In this document: piece after piece, positions 21,220-30,618 of the stretch
Numbering within the stretch: the first letter of the stretch is position 1
How the letters are laid out: each line of letters opens with the position of its first letter
Assembly: GCF_024763615.1 (NCBI RefSeq)
Contig: NC_077225.1
Span: forward strand, 1,364,001 to 1,428,000
Length of the DNA stretch: 64,000 nt
Direction: 5' to 3'
Origin: Phlebotomus papatasi
Lineage: Eukaryota; Arthropoda; Insecta; Diptera; Psychodidae
Translations under genes and position numbers: made by a program
Notes under the pieces: model-generated
What the model saw: only the letters and a program-made list of their open reading frames with translations
The model's database searches: none
What the model was told of the DNA's origin: nothing

Positions 21220-22402
21220 CTTCTGCTTTCTTTTCTTCTGGTTTCTCCACTTTCTGATGAAGAAGTCGATGGTGTTGCCTTTTACATCCTTCAATACCAC
21301 ACGGACGTCGTCTGAAGCAATTAACAATTCTGTGATTTTTCCCGAGGCAACTGAGGCACAGCTTCAACTCTCTTACACGTACGAATCTTCCTTCGGGAGT
21401 TATCTCCTTCAATTTTGGGCACACTGTTGTGTAGTGATCCTCCTGACAATTTGCACATCCCCGCTTTGTGTTCTCTTCGCCCTGACTGACTACAGAAAGG
21501 ACGGAACGCACACTTGACTTCTTGCGTTCCTTAAGAGCGATGGTATTTGACCGAGTAGATTTGGTGGTGTTTATTGGGGCAATGGAAAGAGCCGCCTCGG
21601 CCCTCTGCTGCAGCCAAAGGGAGAGATCCTTCACAGTGTAATTCGTCCTTTTATAAACCGCTTCAGACCACAGCATTCGCATTATGGGCGTGAGCTTTCT
21701 CTCAAGGTCGTCTACCACACTCACTGATGTTAAGTATCGCCCCCCATCGAGCTGCTCCAGGGACACAGCGATGTTGTGCACGGCTGTGGCGAATTTTGCA
21801 ACACTCAAGGGGTTGTCATCTTTTGGTCCGTCAATATTCTTGGCCTGGTCGATCAGCCGCAGTAACATCTATCTAGTGTTCCCAAATCGTCTGGATAAGA
21901 TCTGGATGATTTCATCTGCGCTTGCTGGTGATGTCAGAAGCGCTTTTACTGCCTCTCTGGCTTCTCCGGTGAGACTTTTCTCAAGTCTTGCCACATTTTC
22001 GGTGGAATCATATCCACAGATAGAGGTGGAGCGTCGATACTGTGCCAGAAAAATTCTCCATTCATCTGGATCCCCTGAGAACTTGGGTAGATCTTTTAGA
22101 CCCGTCTGCCTTGACATAGCCTGGGCCATACTCTTGCTCTGTTCCGTGAGCATCGTAGATAGTTCCCGGAAGGAAGTACCTTCAACATATTTCTGCTCAG
22201 ATGGATATTCGGGCAGAATTTCTTCTTCCTGTGAGCTGCACTCTCCTTCCTCCATATCCTCGACTTGAATTTGCCTCTTGATTTCACGTTCAGCCGCCCG
22301 GAGACTCTCCATCTCAAGTTTTGTCTTTTCTAACCTCAAAATGAGGTTTGCTCTGGTCTCACTCCCACCGTCCTGGCCAAGACGTGTGGACTCACGATTC
22401 AT
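21220..22402 (-). pseudogene. BEL element 1 Gag with one in-frame stop
   Basis: The frame starts at the ATG at 22400-22402, just after the primer-binding site, and runs 394 codons to the proposed splice donor. It has an N-terminal coiled coil (RLEKTKLEMESLRAAEREI), the BEL-type capsid region (LPKFSGDPDEWRIFLAQY ... LSRRFGNTR), and C-terminal knuckles CANCQEDHYTTVC and CLSCLGKNH. A single TAG at 21869-21871 splits it inside the conserved region; flanking sequence continues in the same frame. Gag would form the particle and bind RNA. The stop makes this copy probably defective in cis. Confidence 0.85.
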
Positions 22403-22440
22403 TTTTTCAAACAGCCCGGCACACGTTGGGCGCCAAATTT

Positions 22441-22633
22441 TGTTGTACTCAAAATTAAAACCTTTTACAATTTCCAAAAAAACTCTCTTACTTTATTCTC
22501 GAATTTCACAATGTGCGTCACCTTTTTTTATTCGCTTGACAGTTCTAAATTCACCACACCTTTTCCCTCCAAACTCTAATAATATTTTCCCCACTGTTTC
22601 CCGAACGCCACACAGCGGCCAGTTTCCACAACA
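22441..22633 (-). repeat. 5' LTR of BEL element 1
   Basis: 193 bp with TG...CA ends; the primer-binding site TGGCGCCCAACG lies at about 22422-22437 on the minus strand, immediately inside. Confidence 0.92.
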
Positions 22634-22638
22634 ACCGT

Positions 22639-22881
22639 TATTTGGAGTCGCTCTTGTTACTGCATGGTAGAGTAAATTTTAGAACCGTAAAATAACTGTA
22701 ATTTTACTAATTCAATCTTAAGTAATGCTGTAACCAAAATTCGACGCGAATATGACTAATTCTTAAGATTCCAATTAGGAGTAATTTTTTTGACCATTTA
22801 TTAACCAGTCATTTTTGAGTCAGAGTAATTTTTTGCGGATTGGGTATTGGCATACAAAAAAATTATCTAATGCATATTAGT
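22639..22881. other. Polinton non-coding between BEL insertion and capsid gene
   Basis: Continues the Polinton sequence interrupted at 15729. No feature recognised; it precedes the 3' end of the capsid block. Confidence 0.4.
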
Positions 22882-24129
22882 TTATGACAAAATGATATTC
22901 CTATTTTTATCAATTTCCAACTTCGCATCATATTCCGCATACACGATGCAAGTAATAGTTTTTGGAATTGTCTCAGAAAAACGAGCTTCTATGCGAATAG
23001 AGCCCTGATCTAACAGAGAAAGGCATCCACCTGAATGAGCATCAGGGTTCAGATCATATGCCAAGATGAAAAATCCATTTTTAAATTCTTCGTAAGTGAT
23101 GTCATGCCCTTTGTCATCATAGTGAATGCCTGTTCCTGTAAAGAGAGTCTGGTATGCTTTTGCATATTGATCTTTAGGAAAATTCATTTGAAGAGGATTA
23201 ATCGGATATGGTGTGCCATTTACAAGTAGGGCGAAATCTGAGATATTATAATGCTGAAAATTAAATGGATCTTGAGATTTTTGCCCATTATATGCAGAAT
23301 TGTCAACCATGGCAAAAATTACTCGGCGAGGCAAAATTCCATGAAGTATATTGTCCAAATTTATGGAATTAGACCCTGCGGGGACAGTGAGTGTCTTAAT
23401 TTCAACTTTTTTATAATGATATTCTGCATTCTTGTGTTCAAGCACTTTATTATGGGCAAGAAGAATATTTGGGTTTAAAGTTATCTGTTTCATATACATT
23501 GTTGCATCGTGTATGCGAAATTGTGGATTATGATTATCATTGCAAAGAAGAAAGAAAGATGATTTCTCAAGAGTAATAATAATCCTTAGGTCTACATTGT
23601 TAATTAAGAATAATGGCTGATTGAACATATCACAATGCAGCCGACCCAAAACCTCAATTATTTTACTATTTTTAATAAAATTATTTCTTTTTGATTAATC
23701 TTTTATCCATCCCGAGTTGCGTAGGAAAGTATTCTTGGCATCTTGTCCATAAGACAAAAGTGTCTCAAAATAGCTCCTGTAATGATAATCTCCTTCACTC
23801 TGGGAAATGATCCTTCCATTCAGTGAAACAGACACCGATCGAATGAGTGAATGGAGGATGTTGTTTACAATTCCTGGTTGATCAATATCCTCATCTGTGT
23901 ATCTTTCTCCATTTTCATTTAAGAGTTGAATTTTAAATTTCACGTAGATTGAAGATAGATCACGATAGCAATCTCCATTGGATACAGAATAAAATTCAAT
24001 CACTGATGTATTATCTAGACTGGCAAGGGGTTGATAAGGGATTTCATCGGCTCGGAGAATAGATGTTTGCAAGGGTGGAGATAAAAAAATGTCCAGTTCG
24101 CTCTTCATGCATTCTGTATATTGTGCCAT
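22882..24129 (-). pseudogene. Polinton major capsid protein (double jelly-roll), one in-frame stop
   Basis: The reading frame starts at the ATG at 24127-24129 and ends at 22882, about 415 codons. The N-terminal part contains SELDIFLSPP, then SVIEFYSVSNG and LNGRIISQSEGDYHYRSY; the C-terminal part has GRLHCDMFNQPLFLINNVD, VLEHKNAEYHYKK, LPRRVIFAMVDNSAYNG and YDAKLEID. These match Polinton proteins assigned to the double jelly-roll capsid family of adenoviruses and virophages. A TAA at 23695-23697 interrupts the frame between the two jelly-roll regions, with the same frame resuming. The gene overlaps the upstream one by TAATG. Intact versions would build an icosahedral shell. Confidence 0.82.
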
Positions 24130-24131
24130 TA
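24127..24131 (-). promoter_or_regulatory. TAATG stop-start overlap
   Basis: The stop of the basic protein and the start of the capsid gene share TAATG on the minus strand. Such overlaps elsewhere support termination-reinitiation, giving two proteins from one mRNA; here that is inferred. Confidence 0.6.
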
Positions 24132-24641
24132 TGAAAAAATATCCAAGACTCTAGGTTTTTTATTTTGCTTAGCTTTGACCTTTTTGAGCTTTGATCTCTT
24201 TTTAATAATTTTTTCCTGAATTTTGTTAAGAATATTTTTGGCTTTATTCCTTTTCTTCGATCTGGACCTCACTAAGGATGATGAGGGAATAGAGGATCCT
24301 CTCTGTAGACTCGTATATATACCTCCTCCAGTCATAGTTTTGAATTTTTTAATAGCTTTTTGTCTTAAATCATCTCGAGCTTCTCTACCCCGCTCCAGAA
24401 GAATATCTTTAAGGGGTTTTGTACCAATATCTGTTAAAATTTCAGCTCCTGTTTTTGCAGCTTGTGTTTTCAATGCAGACAATCCTCTAATAAAAAGTGG
24501 TTTTAAGAATCGAATTAGGCCCCCAAGAACTGAACCCAGTCCTCGACCTCTTTGTACGCCATAGAAATCAGGAACATAAACATTTCCAATTTCTCCACGG
24601 CCAATTTGTCTCATATAATATGAAGTGTATAGGTTAGCCAT
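24129..24641 (-). CDS. Polinton small basic glycine-rich protein (virion-associated type)
   Basis: The 170-residue ORF is intact. Residues about 1-40 are Tyr/Gly-rich (MANLYTSYYMRQIGRGEIG, YGVQRGRGLGSVLGG); about 40-75 is an amphipathic/hydrophobic stretch (LIRFLKPLFIRGLSALKTQ); the C-terminal half is strongly basic (RSRSKKRNKAKN, KKRSKLKKVKAKQ). Similar proteins sit directly upstream of the capsid gene in many insect Polintons and resemble adenovirus internal/core proteins in layout; a membrane-acting or DNA-binding virion role is inference. Its TAA stop overlaps the capsid ATG (TAATG). A TATA box lies about 40 bases upstream. Confidence 0.7.
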   Translation of the reverse strand: MANLYTSYYMRQIGRGEIGNVYVPDFYGVQRGRGLGSVLGGLIRFLKPLFIRGLSALKTQAAKTGAEILTDIGTKPLKDILLERGREARDDLRQKAIKKFKTMTGGGIYTSLQRGSSIPSSSLVRSRSKKRNKAKNILNKIQEKIIKKRSKLKKVKAKQNKKPRVLDIFS

Positions 24642-24676
24642 CTTTGAGATAGTGAAGAAATCAATAATAACAGGAG

Positions 24677-24684
24677 TATTTATA
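24677..24684 (-). promoter_or_regulatory. TATA box of the capsid block
   Basis: Minus-strand TATAAATA, in the context GATATAAATACTCC, about 40 bases upstream of the ATG at 24641. The same octamer recurs before other Polinton genes. Confidence 0.6.
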
Positions 24685-24697
24685 TCTTTTCATAACA

Positions 24698-25745
24698 TCA
24701 TTTATTTCTCTTAAAATGAAGTACTAACATTGTTGGTGTTGAGCTGGCTTGAAAATTGTAGGGTTTTCCATTTTGTGATGTAATTAAAATTTCAATTGTA
24801 TCAAAATCATTTTTTTTCTACAGGAAAATATTGAATTCGCTCAAACGACTTATAAGCTTCATTGTTCTGAATTAAAAGTATGGTCCTTAGGCATCTTGCA
24901 AAAGTATTGCTCACAAGTTGAGGCCGAATTATATCAGTGTACACAAACATTAAGTCCCTGGTGTGGCTTGTTGTGAATGGGACTGGAGAAATTGATGGAT
25001 GCAAAACTGATGAAACAAAATCATCCTTGTTCACATCATGTATGATTGGATGTAATTTTGAATGTTATAAAATTTTTAAAAGTTCATCTTTGTTGCGTGC
25101 AGATTGTGGAACAGATTCAAATATTGTTTTCATAAGATCATCAATAAATTCATAATTATCTCTGTACAGTGGAATATCAAACATTGTGTCATTCAAATAC
25201 ATGCTGATTGTGGTCAAAGGTTCAGACACCTCATCAAAAGATTGTTTTACAATTATATCAGCTGGCTCGCATTGTTGTTTTGGTCTTAGAAGAGCTGCGA
25301 GTTTGGCATTTCCACTATTTTCATTCATCTCCTCGTGCGCAGTGTCATATGTACACTTTGTGCATTCCTCAATAAGCTGCTCGAGTTTCATTTCAATGTT
25401 GAATGCCTCGAAAGAAGATCCCACAGTTGGATTGTCCATTGCAGAATTATGATTATAAGCATTTGTCACCAAGTAGAGAAGACTTCTTAGAGGTGTTTGT
25501 GGTGTGTAAATGGGAATTGTTATCGGCTTTCTCGCTCCCTGATTATTTATTATGGTGATGGTTTTTGGCTTTACAGTTTTAGGTTTTTCCCTATCACCAG
25601 ATGATTCTGCCACATTAAATGATATTTCAGCAAGTCCAACAATCCATTCACCGGGCAAGAATATTTTTGTTGGCAATTTGGTGTAAAAATTTGCCAGTGT
25701 GTTATGAGGAAAATATCTCTGAGTGAGAGGAATTGCTCAACAGAG
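24698..25745 (-). pseudogene. Polinton minor capsid (penton-type) protein, three breaks
   Basis: The N-terminal frame opens at an ATG near 25765-25745 (KNDFYLTLLSNSS), shifts by one base near 25728, and continues with TKIFLPGEWIVGLAEISFN and the body at 25676-25068. A TAA at 25065-25067 interrupts it; the same frame resumes with DFVSSVLHP and FVYTDIIRPQLV. A second one-base shift falls in a run of eight A at about 24807-24815, and the tail (FDTIEILITSQNG, MLVLHFKR) ends at 24698. FYTKLP-GEWEVGLAEI and FVYxDIIxPQLVGxxxxxLLR patterns identify it as the conserved Polinton minor capsid protein, a single jelly-roll vertex protein by comparison with virophages. Confidence 0.8.
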
Positions 25746-25756
25746 TCAAGTAAAAA

Positions 25757-26927
25757 TCATTTTTCATGTCGCTCGATGCCATATTGATTTAAAATATCGG
25801 CCTGATTTATCCAATGAGATGTATCATCTCCTTTGAATTTAACATAAAACTGAAGATTTTTCCCCAATCCTCGCGTTTTTATAATCTTTTCAATGGGAGG
25901 ATGGCCATCTTTAATCTGCACCTTTTGCAATTGTTGTTTATAAAATCTTCCAGAAATCGGAGTATTTTTGTAATCACGCAAAATATATATGGGGAAGGGT
26001 TTTTTATCAATAATTTTATCTACGTGAAATTTTTCGACTGTCCAATGTTGCTGAAAACCTCTGTCAAATGATGGTTTAGATTTTGAAACTCTCACCAAAA
26101 TATCAACTTGAAGGTTATTTACATTCTTTGAATACGTTGATAAAAAATCCAAATGTTGAAATCTATATCTTTTATTTAAATTTGCAACATCATCATCTGT
26201 TACATCGTTAGGTGTCATTCCTATAGTTCTATGATGAGAATTATTATAGACAAAAATCAATTGATTCAGAAACGCGGGGAACACATACATTTTTTTGGGA
26301 ACCCGAGCCAATCTGATTGATTATGAATTACCCCTTGACATCAATATATCTCTCTGTCTTTTTATGTGTAAAATATCTAAACATTTTCTGTTTAAACGTT
26401 CTGTTGAATCTTTCCACAACGGCACATTTAATTGATGGGTTATAAGAAAAATTTTGCTGAATATTTTTGCTTTTTAAGTAACTTTTGAAAATTGAGTTTT
26501 TAAATTGTTTCCCATGGTCAGACTGTACTTTTTCAGGAATTTTCCCACTCTTTTTAATAATATCGGCAAAAGCTTTAGTAACCTCTTCTGCAGATTTGTT
26601 CTTAAGTGGGCGCACAAATGCAAATTTGGAAAATACATCAATCACGATTAGAATGAAAGAGTAATTGTCATTATGCTTTTTATACTGTCTCATATCAACC
26701 AAATCAATTTCCCATAACTCATTAATATTTGTAACTATATATTTATTTTTCGGATAATTCTTTATTACAGGATGATGCAAAGTATAGACGTCTTGTTTTT
26801 GCAAATAATTTGTTATGTCTTTTTTGCTGACAATATTTTTCAAATTTTCAAACAGTTTTTGTGGTCTGGCATACAAGTTTTTACTGTTTAAATTCAAATA
26901 TTCCTCATCTAAGGTACTGGAGTCCAT
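25757..26927 (-). pseudogene. Polinton retroviral-type integrase with chromodomain, frame broken
   Basis: The first part (26927-26328) starts at an ATG and carries the DDE core: WEIDLVDM, then VQSDHGKQF, then VVERFNRTFKQKM. The three acidic residues are all present. The second part (26311-25757) has the rest of the core (YNNSHHRTIGMTPNDV), an SH3-like segment (QVDILVRVSKS) and a C-terminal chromodomain-like FYVKFKGDDTSHWINQADIL. Between YIDV (near 26335) and FPAFL (near 26285) about 50 extra bases change the frame. Polinton integrases cut and join the element ends; chromodomains usually bind modified histones. A TATATAAG box lies about 60 bases upstream. Confidence 0.87.
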
Positions 26928-27705
26928 GATAATTTCTTTTGCACAGGAAAATTGATTTCAGATTGACCAGAGCCTTGTGGCATCTTCCTTATATAGCTTC
27001 GAATTCGTTTCGGCGAACGTGGTGTAATTTTTCTGGCCCTCTTTGGTCTAGCAGGTGTTTCCTCAGGCTCATCTTTATTTGTAGGCACACTGTATATATT
27101 TCCCTCATTACCCTCAATTGTTATACATGCTGGAATGCTAGATCTTTGAGATGGATCTCGCTCATATTTCGACAATTTTTTTTAAAGCTTTTGTTGAGCA
27201 CTTCTCGGGAGTCCATCAAAATGTTCATCATCAACAAGATTAGTGGTTTCGAAAATATCCTCCTCTCCTAAATTGATCACAGAATCTTCTTTTTGAGAAA
27301 GTTCATTTTCTTGAACAATATCTTGAATTTCATCATCAATGAACATATCATCATTTTCAAACGCAGTTGTAGTAGATTTGTCCAACGTTGGTGGTCCATT
27401 GTATCTTGTTTGGGTACCCATTGAATATGTTGGTAAAATTTTTCTCTGCTTTTCACGATGCAAATTGATATATCGAGGAAAATTTTGCTTTTTGCGTTTC
27501 AATTCTGATTGCTTTGCAAGAGAATGTCTGTATCTGTACCATTTCTCAACATTGTTCATTTTTTTGTTAGAGAGAATTTTATATATCTCACGATCCAGAG
27601 ATGTCAAATTTTTCTCAAAATTTATGAAAGGCTTTAATTCATCAAACAACTCGGGTGTGACTACTACGTATCGTTGTAGAGAATTTTTCTTCCTATCCAT
27701 TATGA
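26909..27705 (-). pseudogene. Polinton protein of unknown function, in-frame stop
   Basis: The likely start is the ATG of MDRKKNS near 27700; the frame has VVVTPELFDELKPF and NVEKWYRYRHSLAKQSELKRKK, and then an acidic, low-complexity half (DDMFIDDEIQDIVQE). A TAA at 27182-27184 interrupts it, and the same frame goes on with LSKYERDPSQRSSIPACI, a proline/basic segment and a stop at 26909. It slightly overlaps the integrase start. The order (small basic protein, then this one) is seen in other insect Polintons and adintovirus-like elements, but I do not know its job. Confidence 0.55.
26988..26996 (-). promoter_or_regulatory. TATA box of the integrase gene
   Basis: Minus-strand CTATATAAG about 61 bases upstream of the integrase ATG at 26927, lying inside the preceding frame. 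Confidence 0.45.
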
Positions 27706-28095
27706 TCCCAAAAATTTTCCAATCGCTCCTGATAATAAAGTTGAAATTAGGATTGGTAAAAATCCTGATGCTCTCTGCACTAGTAATTTCCTCCTTGAGC
27801 ACTGTGATGTTTTTGAGCATGCAATTTTGCGGATCTCATTTTTATACTTTTTCAGAGGTCCAATACGCTTAGGCTTAATTTGAAGATTTCCATTTAAAGT
27901 ATTTTGTACGATTTCTTGCAAAGCTTTGATAGTTGATTGGGAACAATTTTGGATAATAGATTTCCTCAACGCTGGAGATGCATCTTTAAGCACATACAAA
28001 ATATGCTTGTTTTCCTTCAATCTCTTGAAACAATTCCTGTGATTTACCTTCTTCTTCTTCTGTTTCATTTTTGGATAGATATTCGGGATTAGCAA
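27700..28095 (-). CDS. Polinton small basic protein with hydrophobic C-terminus
   Basis: The 131-residue ORF is intact from about 28095, although the first dozen residues overlap the ATPase tail and the true start may be KMKQKKKK at about 28070. It is Lys/Arg-rich, with KDASPALRKSIIQNCSQ, ALQEIVQNTLNGN and PLKKYKNEIRKIAC, and ends with a glycine-containing hydrophobic helix (FLPILISTLLSGAIGKFLG). The same architecture is common downstream of the ATPase in Polintons. Function unknown; a virion or membrane role is possible. Confidence 0.6.
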   Translation of the reverse strand: MLIPNIYPKMKQKKKKVNHRNCFKRLKENKHILYVLKDASPALRKSIIQNCSQSTIKALQEIVQNTLNGNLQIKPKRIGPLKKYKNEIRKIACSKTSQCSRRKLLVQRASGFLPILISTLLSGAIGKFLGS

Positions 28096-28707
28096 AACAC
28101 TCGCAAAAAGATTTATTGAAAATATTGGATCGATATCTAAAAATATCTGGTGTGTCCTGGTTTAGGTCAATTATAAGAAAACCAAAAGGTTGGTCAGTGC
28201 ACTCCTTATATACGTTCAACAAATGTCCAGGATTTTCTGGATGCAGTTGACGAGCGAGAGGAAAAAATTGTGATTTATCACGCACATTTTTGAAGATCAC
28301 AAGATATTTTGCATTAAAAGAGAAATCGTTCGCGAGAATCTCGATTGATAGAAAATATTTTGACAAATAAAAATTATTGAAATGTTTCGATGATGTGATT
28401 CTTTGATAAACATGTCACAAATTCTTTGCTCATATTTTTTGTCAGTCATCATATCATCAATAATCACCAATTTTGCATTTTTATCATTGGTACCTATTTC
28501 ATCGGGAATGCCTTGCCAAATTTTAAGATTTTGAATTTTTGGTAAATTGCCAACACTCCCTTGTTCAGAGAAACACCAATAAATGTTCTCAAAGTCCGTA
28601 TCAGTGTACTCTCTCAAGTTTCTCAAGAGATCGAGAGCAAAAGTTGTCTTCCCACACCCCGATGGGCCAGCCCGAATTATCGAGAAATGCAATCGAAATT
28701 TAAACAT
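27986..28707 (-). pseudogene. Polinton DNA-packaging ATPase (FtsK/HerA, A32-like), frameshifted
   Basis: Starts at the ATG at 28705-28707. Walker A is AGPSGCGKTT at residues about 13-22 and Walker B is LVIIDDMM near residue 80; HHRNISIIFICQNIF with SRTISL follows as the sensor/arginine-finger zone. Near 28318 the frame shifts by one base in a short T run, and the C-terminal third (AKYLVIFKNVRDKSQF, GFLIIDLNQDTPDIFRYRSNIF) continues to a stop at 27986. In related viruses this ATPase pumps DNA into preformed capsids. The tail after SNIF is acidic and overlaps the next gene. Confidence 0.87.
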
Positions 28708-28758
28708 CTTCTTTCAAGAGCATAATCAAATGATGAAAGTTCGGATAGAGGCTGAAGT

Positions 28759-28766
28759 ATTTATAC
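28759..28766 (-). promoter_or_regulatory. TATA box of the ATPase gene
   Basis: Minus-strand TATAAATA, in the context AAGTATAAATACTTC, about 52 bases upstream of the ATG at 28707. Confidence 0.6.
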
Positions 28767-28916
28767 TTTTTCCCATCATGATCTTTAAAGAAATTTGAAA
28801 GTGAAAACGGAAAATGCGACCAAAAAGGGCAAAACAACCCCATAGAAGATTCCCAAGAAAAGAAATTGTGTACATTCTACAAAATCTTTTATTTGTCAAA
28901 CCATAAAAAGATTAAA

Positions 28917-29302
28917 TCAATTACTCTTCTTTCTTACATCCAAATTAACGAAATTTCCTCCTGCATCTTTGCCAAGGTAGGCCAGCTCCCACATATCGTC
29001 TGGTGCAACTTTTATCAGTTCATCTCCGTTCATCCGCTTTGTCCATGATTTCGGGAGCCAAATACTGATATTTTCCTCCAACTCTGCAATGTAGGTTTTC
29101 CCGAACTTTGTATTCACCATCCTTATTGCCTGGATATAATAATATCTTCCTTCGGTCAGGCTGCTTGCAGTAATTGCCTTCTGCATTTTGACTTCCTTCC
29201 TAGCTTGATCGAACATTTTCTGAAGATCCTGTAAAAAAAATATAAAGAGAAACATAAGTTTTGATCATCTTCAAATAAATCAAATTAATAAAATCTTACC
29301 AT
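28917..29302 (-). CDS. Polinton intron-containing small protein, OB-fold/ssDNA-binding candidate
   Basis: Exon 1 is just the ATG (29300-29302); exon 2 is 29228-28917. The 71-base intron has donor ATG|GTAAGA and acceptor TTTTTTTACAG. Splicing gives a protein of about 105 residues: a helical start (LQKMFDQARKEVKMQKA), then SLTEGRYYYIQAIRMVNTKFGKTYIAELEE and ISIWLPKSWTKRMN, then a C-terminal WELAYLGKD. A beta-rich stretch with YxIxxxRMVxTKFG and a late WLP motif is shared by small proteins of this element class and looks like an OB fold, so single-strand DNA binding during replication is a reasonable inference, not shown. The reading frame is intact. Confidence 0.62.
29229..29299 (-). other. 71-base intron right after the start codon
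   Basis: GTAAGATTTT at the donor, T-rich tract and TTTTACAG at the acceptor, minus strand. Without splicing, the ATG is followed by stops. Confidence 0.75.
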
Positions 29303-29398
29303 TTTCGATGAGATTTTCAAGTAGATGACAGTAAACGTAACTGTTGACACTCTGATTGCTGAATGTAGAATAATTAAAATTTTCAAACGTTCGATTGC

Positions 29399-29406
29399 AT
29401 TATATA
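29399..29406 (-). promoter_or_regulatory. TATA-like box of the small intron-containing gene
   Basis: Minus-strand TATATAAT about 97 bases upstream of the ATG at 29302. Confidence 0.45.
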
Positions 29407-29446
29407 CTGGCAAGAAGTGCATTGATTAAAAAATTATCCCACGGGA

Positions 29447-30060
29447 AATTGAAATATGATTTTTCAGCATAAGAAAATGCAAAATTGTGAAATAAATTCC
29501 TGGAAAAACATCCGTTCAGATAAAAAATGAAATTTGAGATTTTTCCTCTTTGTCTGCACTAGGACATGTTTCGAACATGTCTGGATGACGCTATCAAAAT
29601 GCATTTTCGCGATCGCAACTTTTCTCGGAAAAAATTCCATTCCCACCTGAAATATGATCCTTTGCACACGTGCAATAAAAAATCTCATAGAAAATGCAAT
29701 ATTGTGAAATAATTTCCTGGAAAAGCATCATTTTGCGAAGAATGAAATTGGACACTTTTCCTCTGCATGGACTAAGCTTATCGCGAAGACACTGCTGAAT
29801 TTTTCGCGATCGCGACTTTTTCTTGGAAAAAGTGAATTCCATTCCCACTTGAAATATGATCCTTTGCACACGTGCAATAAAAGTCTTATAGAAAATGCAA
29901 AATTGTGAAATAATTTCTTGGAAAAGCATCATTTTGCTGAGAATGAAATTGGACACTTTTCCTCTGCATGGGCTAAGCGTTGAAGATACCACTGAATTTT
30001 CGCAATCGCGACTTTTTTCTTGGAATAAGAAATTTTAATCCCACGTGCAATTGAAATTGG
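29447..30060. repeat. about 202-bp tandem repeat in the divergent intergenic region
   Basis: GAAATATGATCC-TTTGCACACGTGCAATAAAA recurs at 29648 and 29850, with a shorter copy from 29447 and a partial one to about 30060, period 201-203 bp. Units contain TTTTCGCGATCGCGACTTTT (palindromic TCGCGATCGCGA) and GAAATAATTTCCTGGAAAAGCATCATTTTG. It separates the leftward and rightward gene blocks, where early control sequences are expected. Frames running through it are repeat images. Confidence 0.82.
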
Positions 30061-30128
30061 AGATTTTTGTCTGGACAAAGTTTGTCCATTCTGTGGGAAA
30101 ATGCATTTTCGCGATAGATGAATGGGAG

Positions 30129-30136
30129 TATAAAAG
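30129..30136 (+). promoter_or_regulatory. TATA box of the rightward block
   Basis: TATAAAAG in GGGAGTATAAAAGCCC; about 25-30 bases later lies TCTGTCACAATC, a plausible start region, and the first ATG is at 30220. Confidence 0.65.
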
Positions 30137-30219
30137 CCCATCGCGGAATGCGATTCTGTCACAATCACTGTAAACACTATTTCGTGCGCTACAACTGAAG
30201 AAGTTAAATTTTTGTGAAA

Positions 30220-30435
30220 ATGAGTGGAAATAATTTGAAAGTGTTGATAGAGATTCTTGCCCAGGAAAAATCTGAAGTTGAAATACTCAACTTTTTATTC
30301 AAAGACAAAAGTGTGGAAGATATGATTAGACTAATGAATAAAGGTGATGAAGTGTTATCTACAATGATTCTGGGAAGAATTAAAGCTAAAATGGAAGAGG
30401 GACTGGAGTTGTTGTGCCGTGATAAAAAAAGTTGA
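30220..30435 (+). CDS. small Polinton ORF, unknown
   Basis: 71 residues from ATG at 30220, helical and charged (LKVLIEILAQEKSEVEILNF, SVEDMIRLMNKGDEVL, KAKMEEGLELL). It is the first ORF after the TATA box. A second frame (30432-30638; ENLAELLSDILIFVKANNK) overlaps its stop and may be a separate small ORF or a frameshifted continuation. No family recognised. Confidence 0.5.
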   Translation: MSGNNLKVLIEILAQEKSEVEILNFLFKDKSVEDMIRLMNKGDEVLSTMILGRIKAKMEEGLELLCRDKKS

Positions 30436-30618
30436 TAAAGAACTTATGTGGACAACCGATGACCGAAAATTTGGCGGAGCTACTAAGTGACATTTTAATC
30501 TTCGTCAAAGCCAACAACAAACATGTGCAGACTGGTAGAGGAATTGGAGATACCAATGTCCAAGAAGCTGAAACATCCCCTGACGTGTCGGTATGTATAG
30601 ATTTTTTAAACAATTCAT

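Larger units (their letters stand above)
15730..22633 (-). mobile_element. BEL/Pao LTR retrotransposon 1
   Basis: Two 193-bp LTRs bound a minus-strand gag-pol. The target duplication ACCGT is present at 15725-15729 and 22634-22638. The primer-binding site TGGCGCCCAACGTG follows the 5' LTR and a purine tract GGGTGGGAGGA (complement of 15923-15933) precedes the 3' LTR. It is inserted in Polinton non-coding sequence. LTRs differ at about two positions, so the insertion is recent. Confidence 0.93.
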
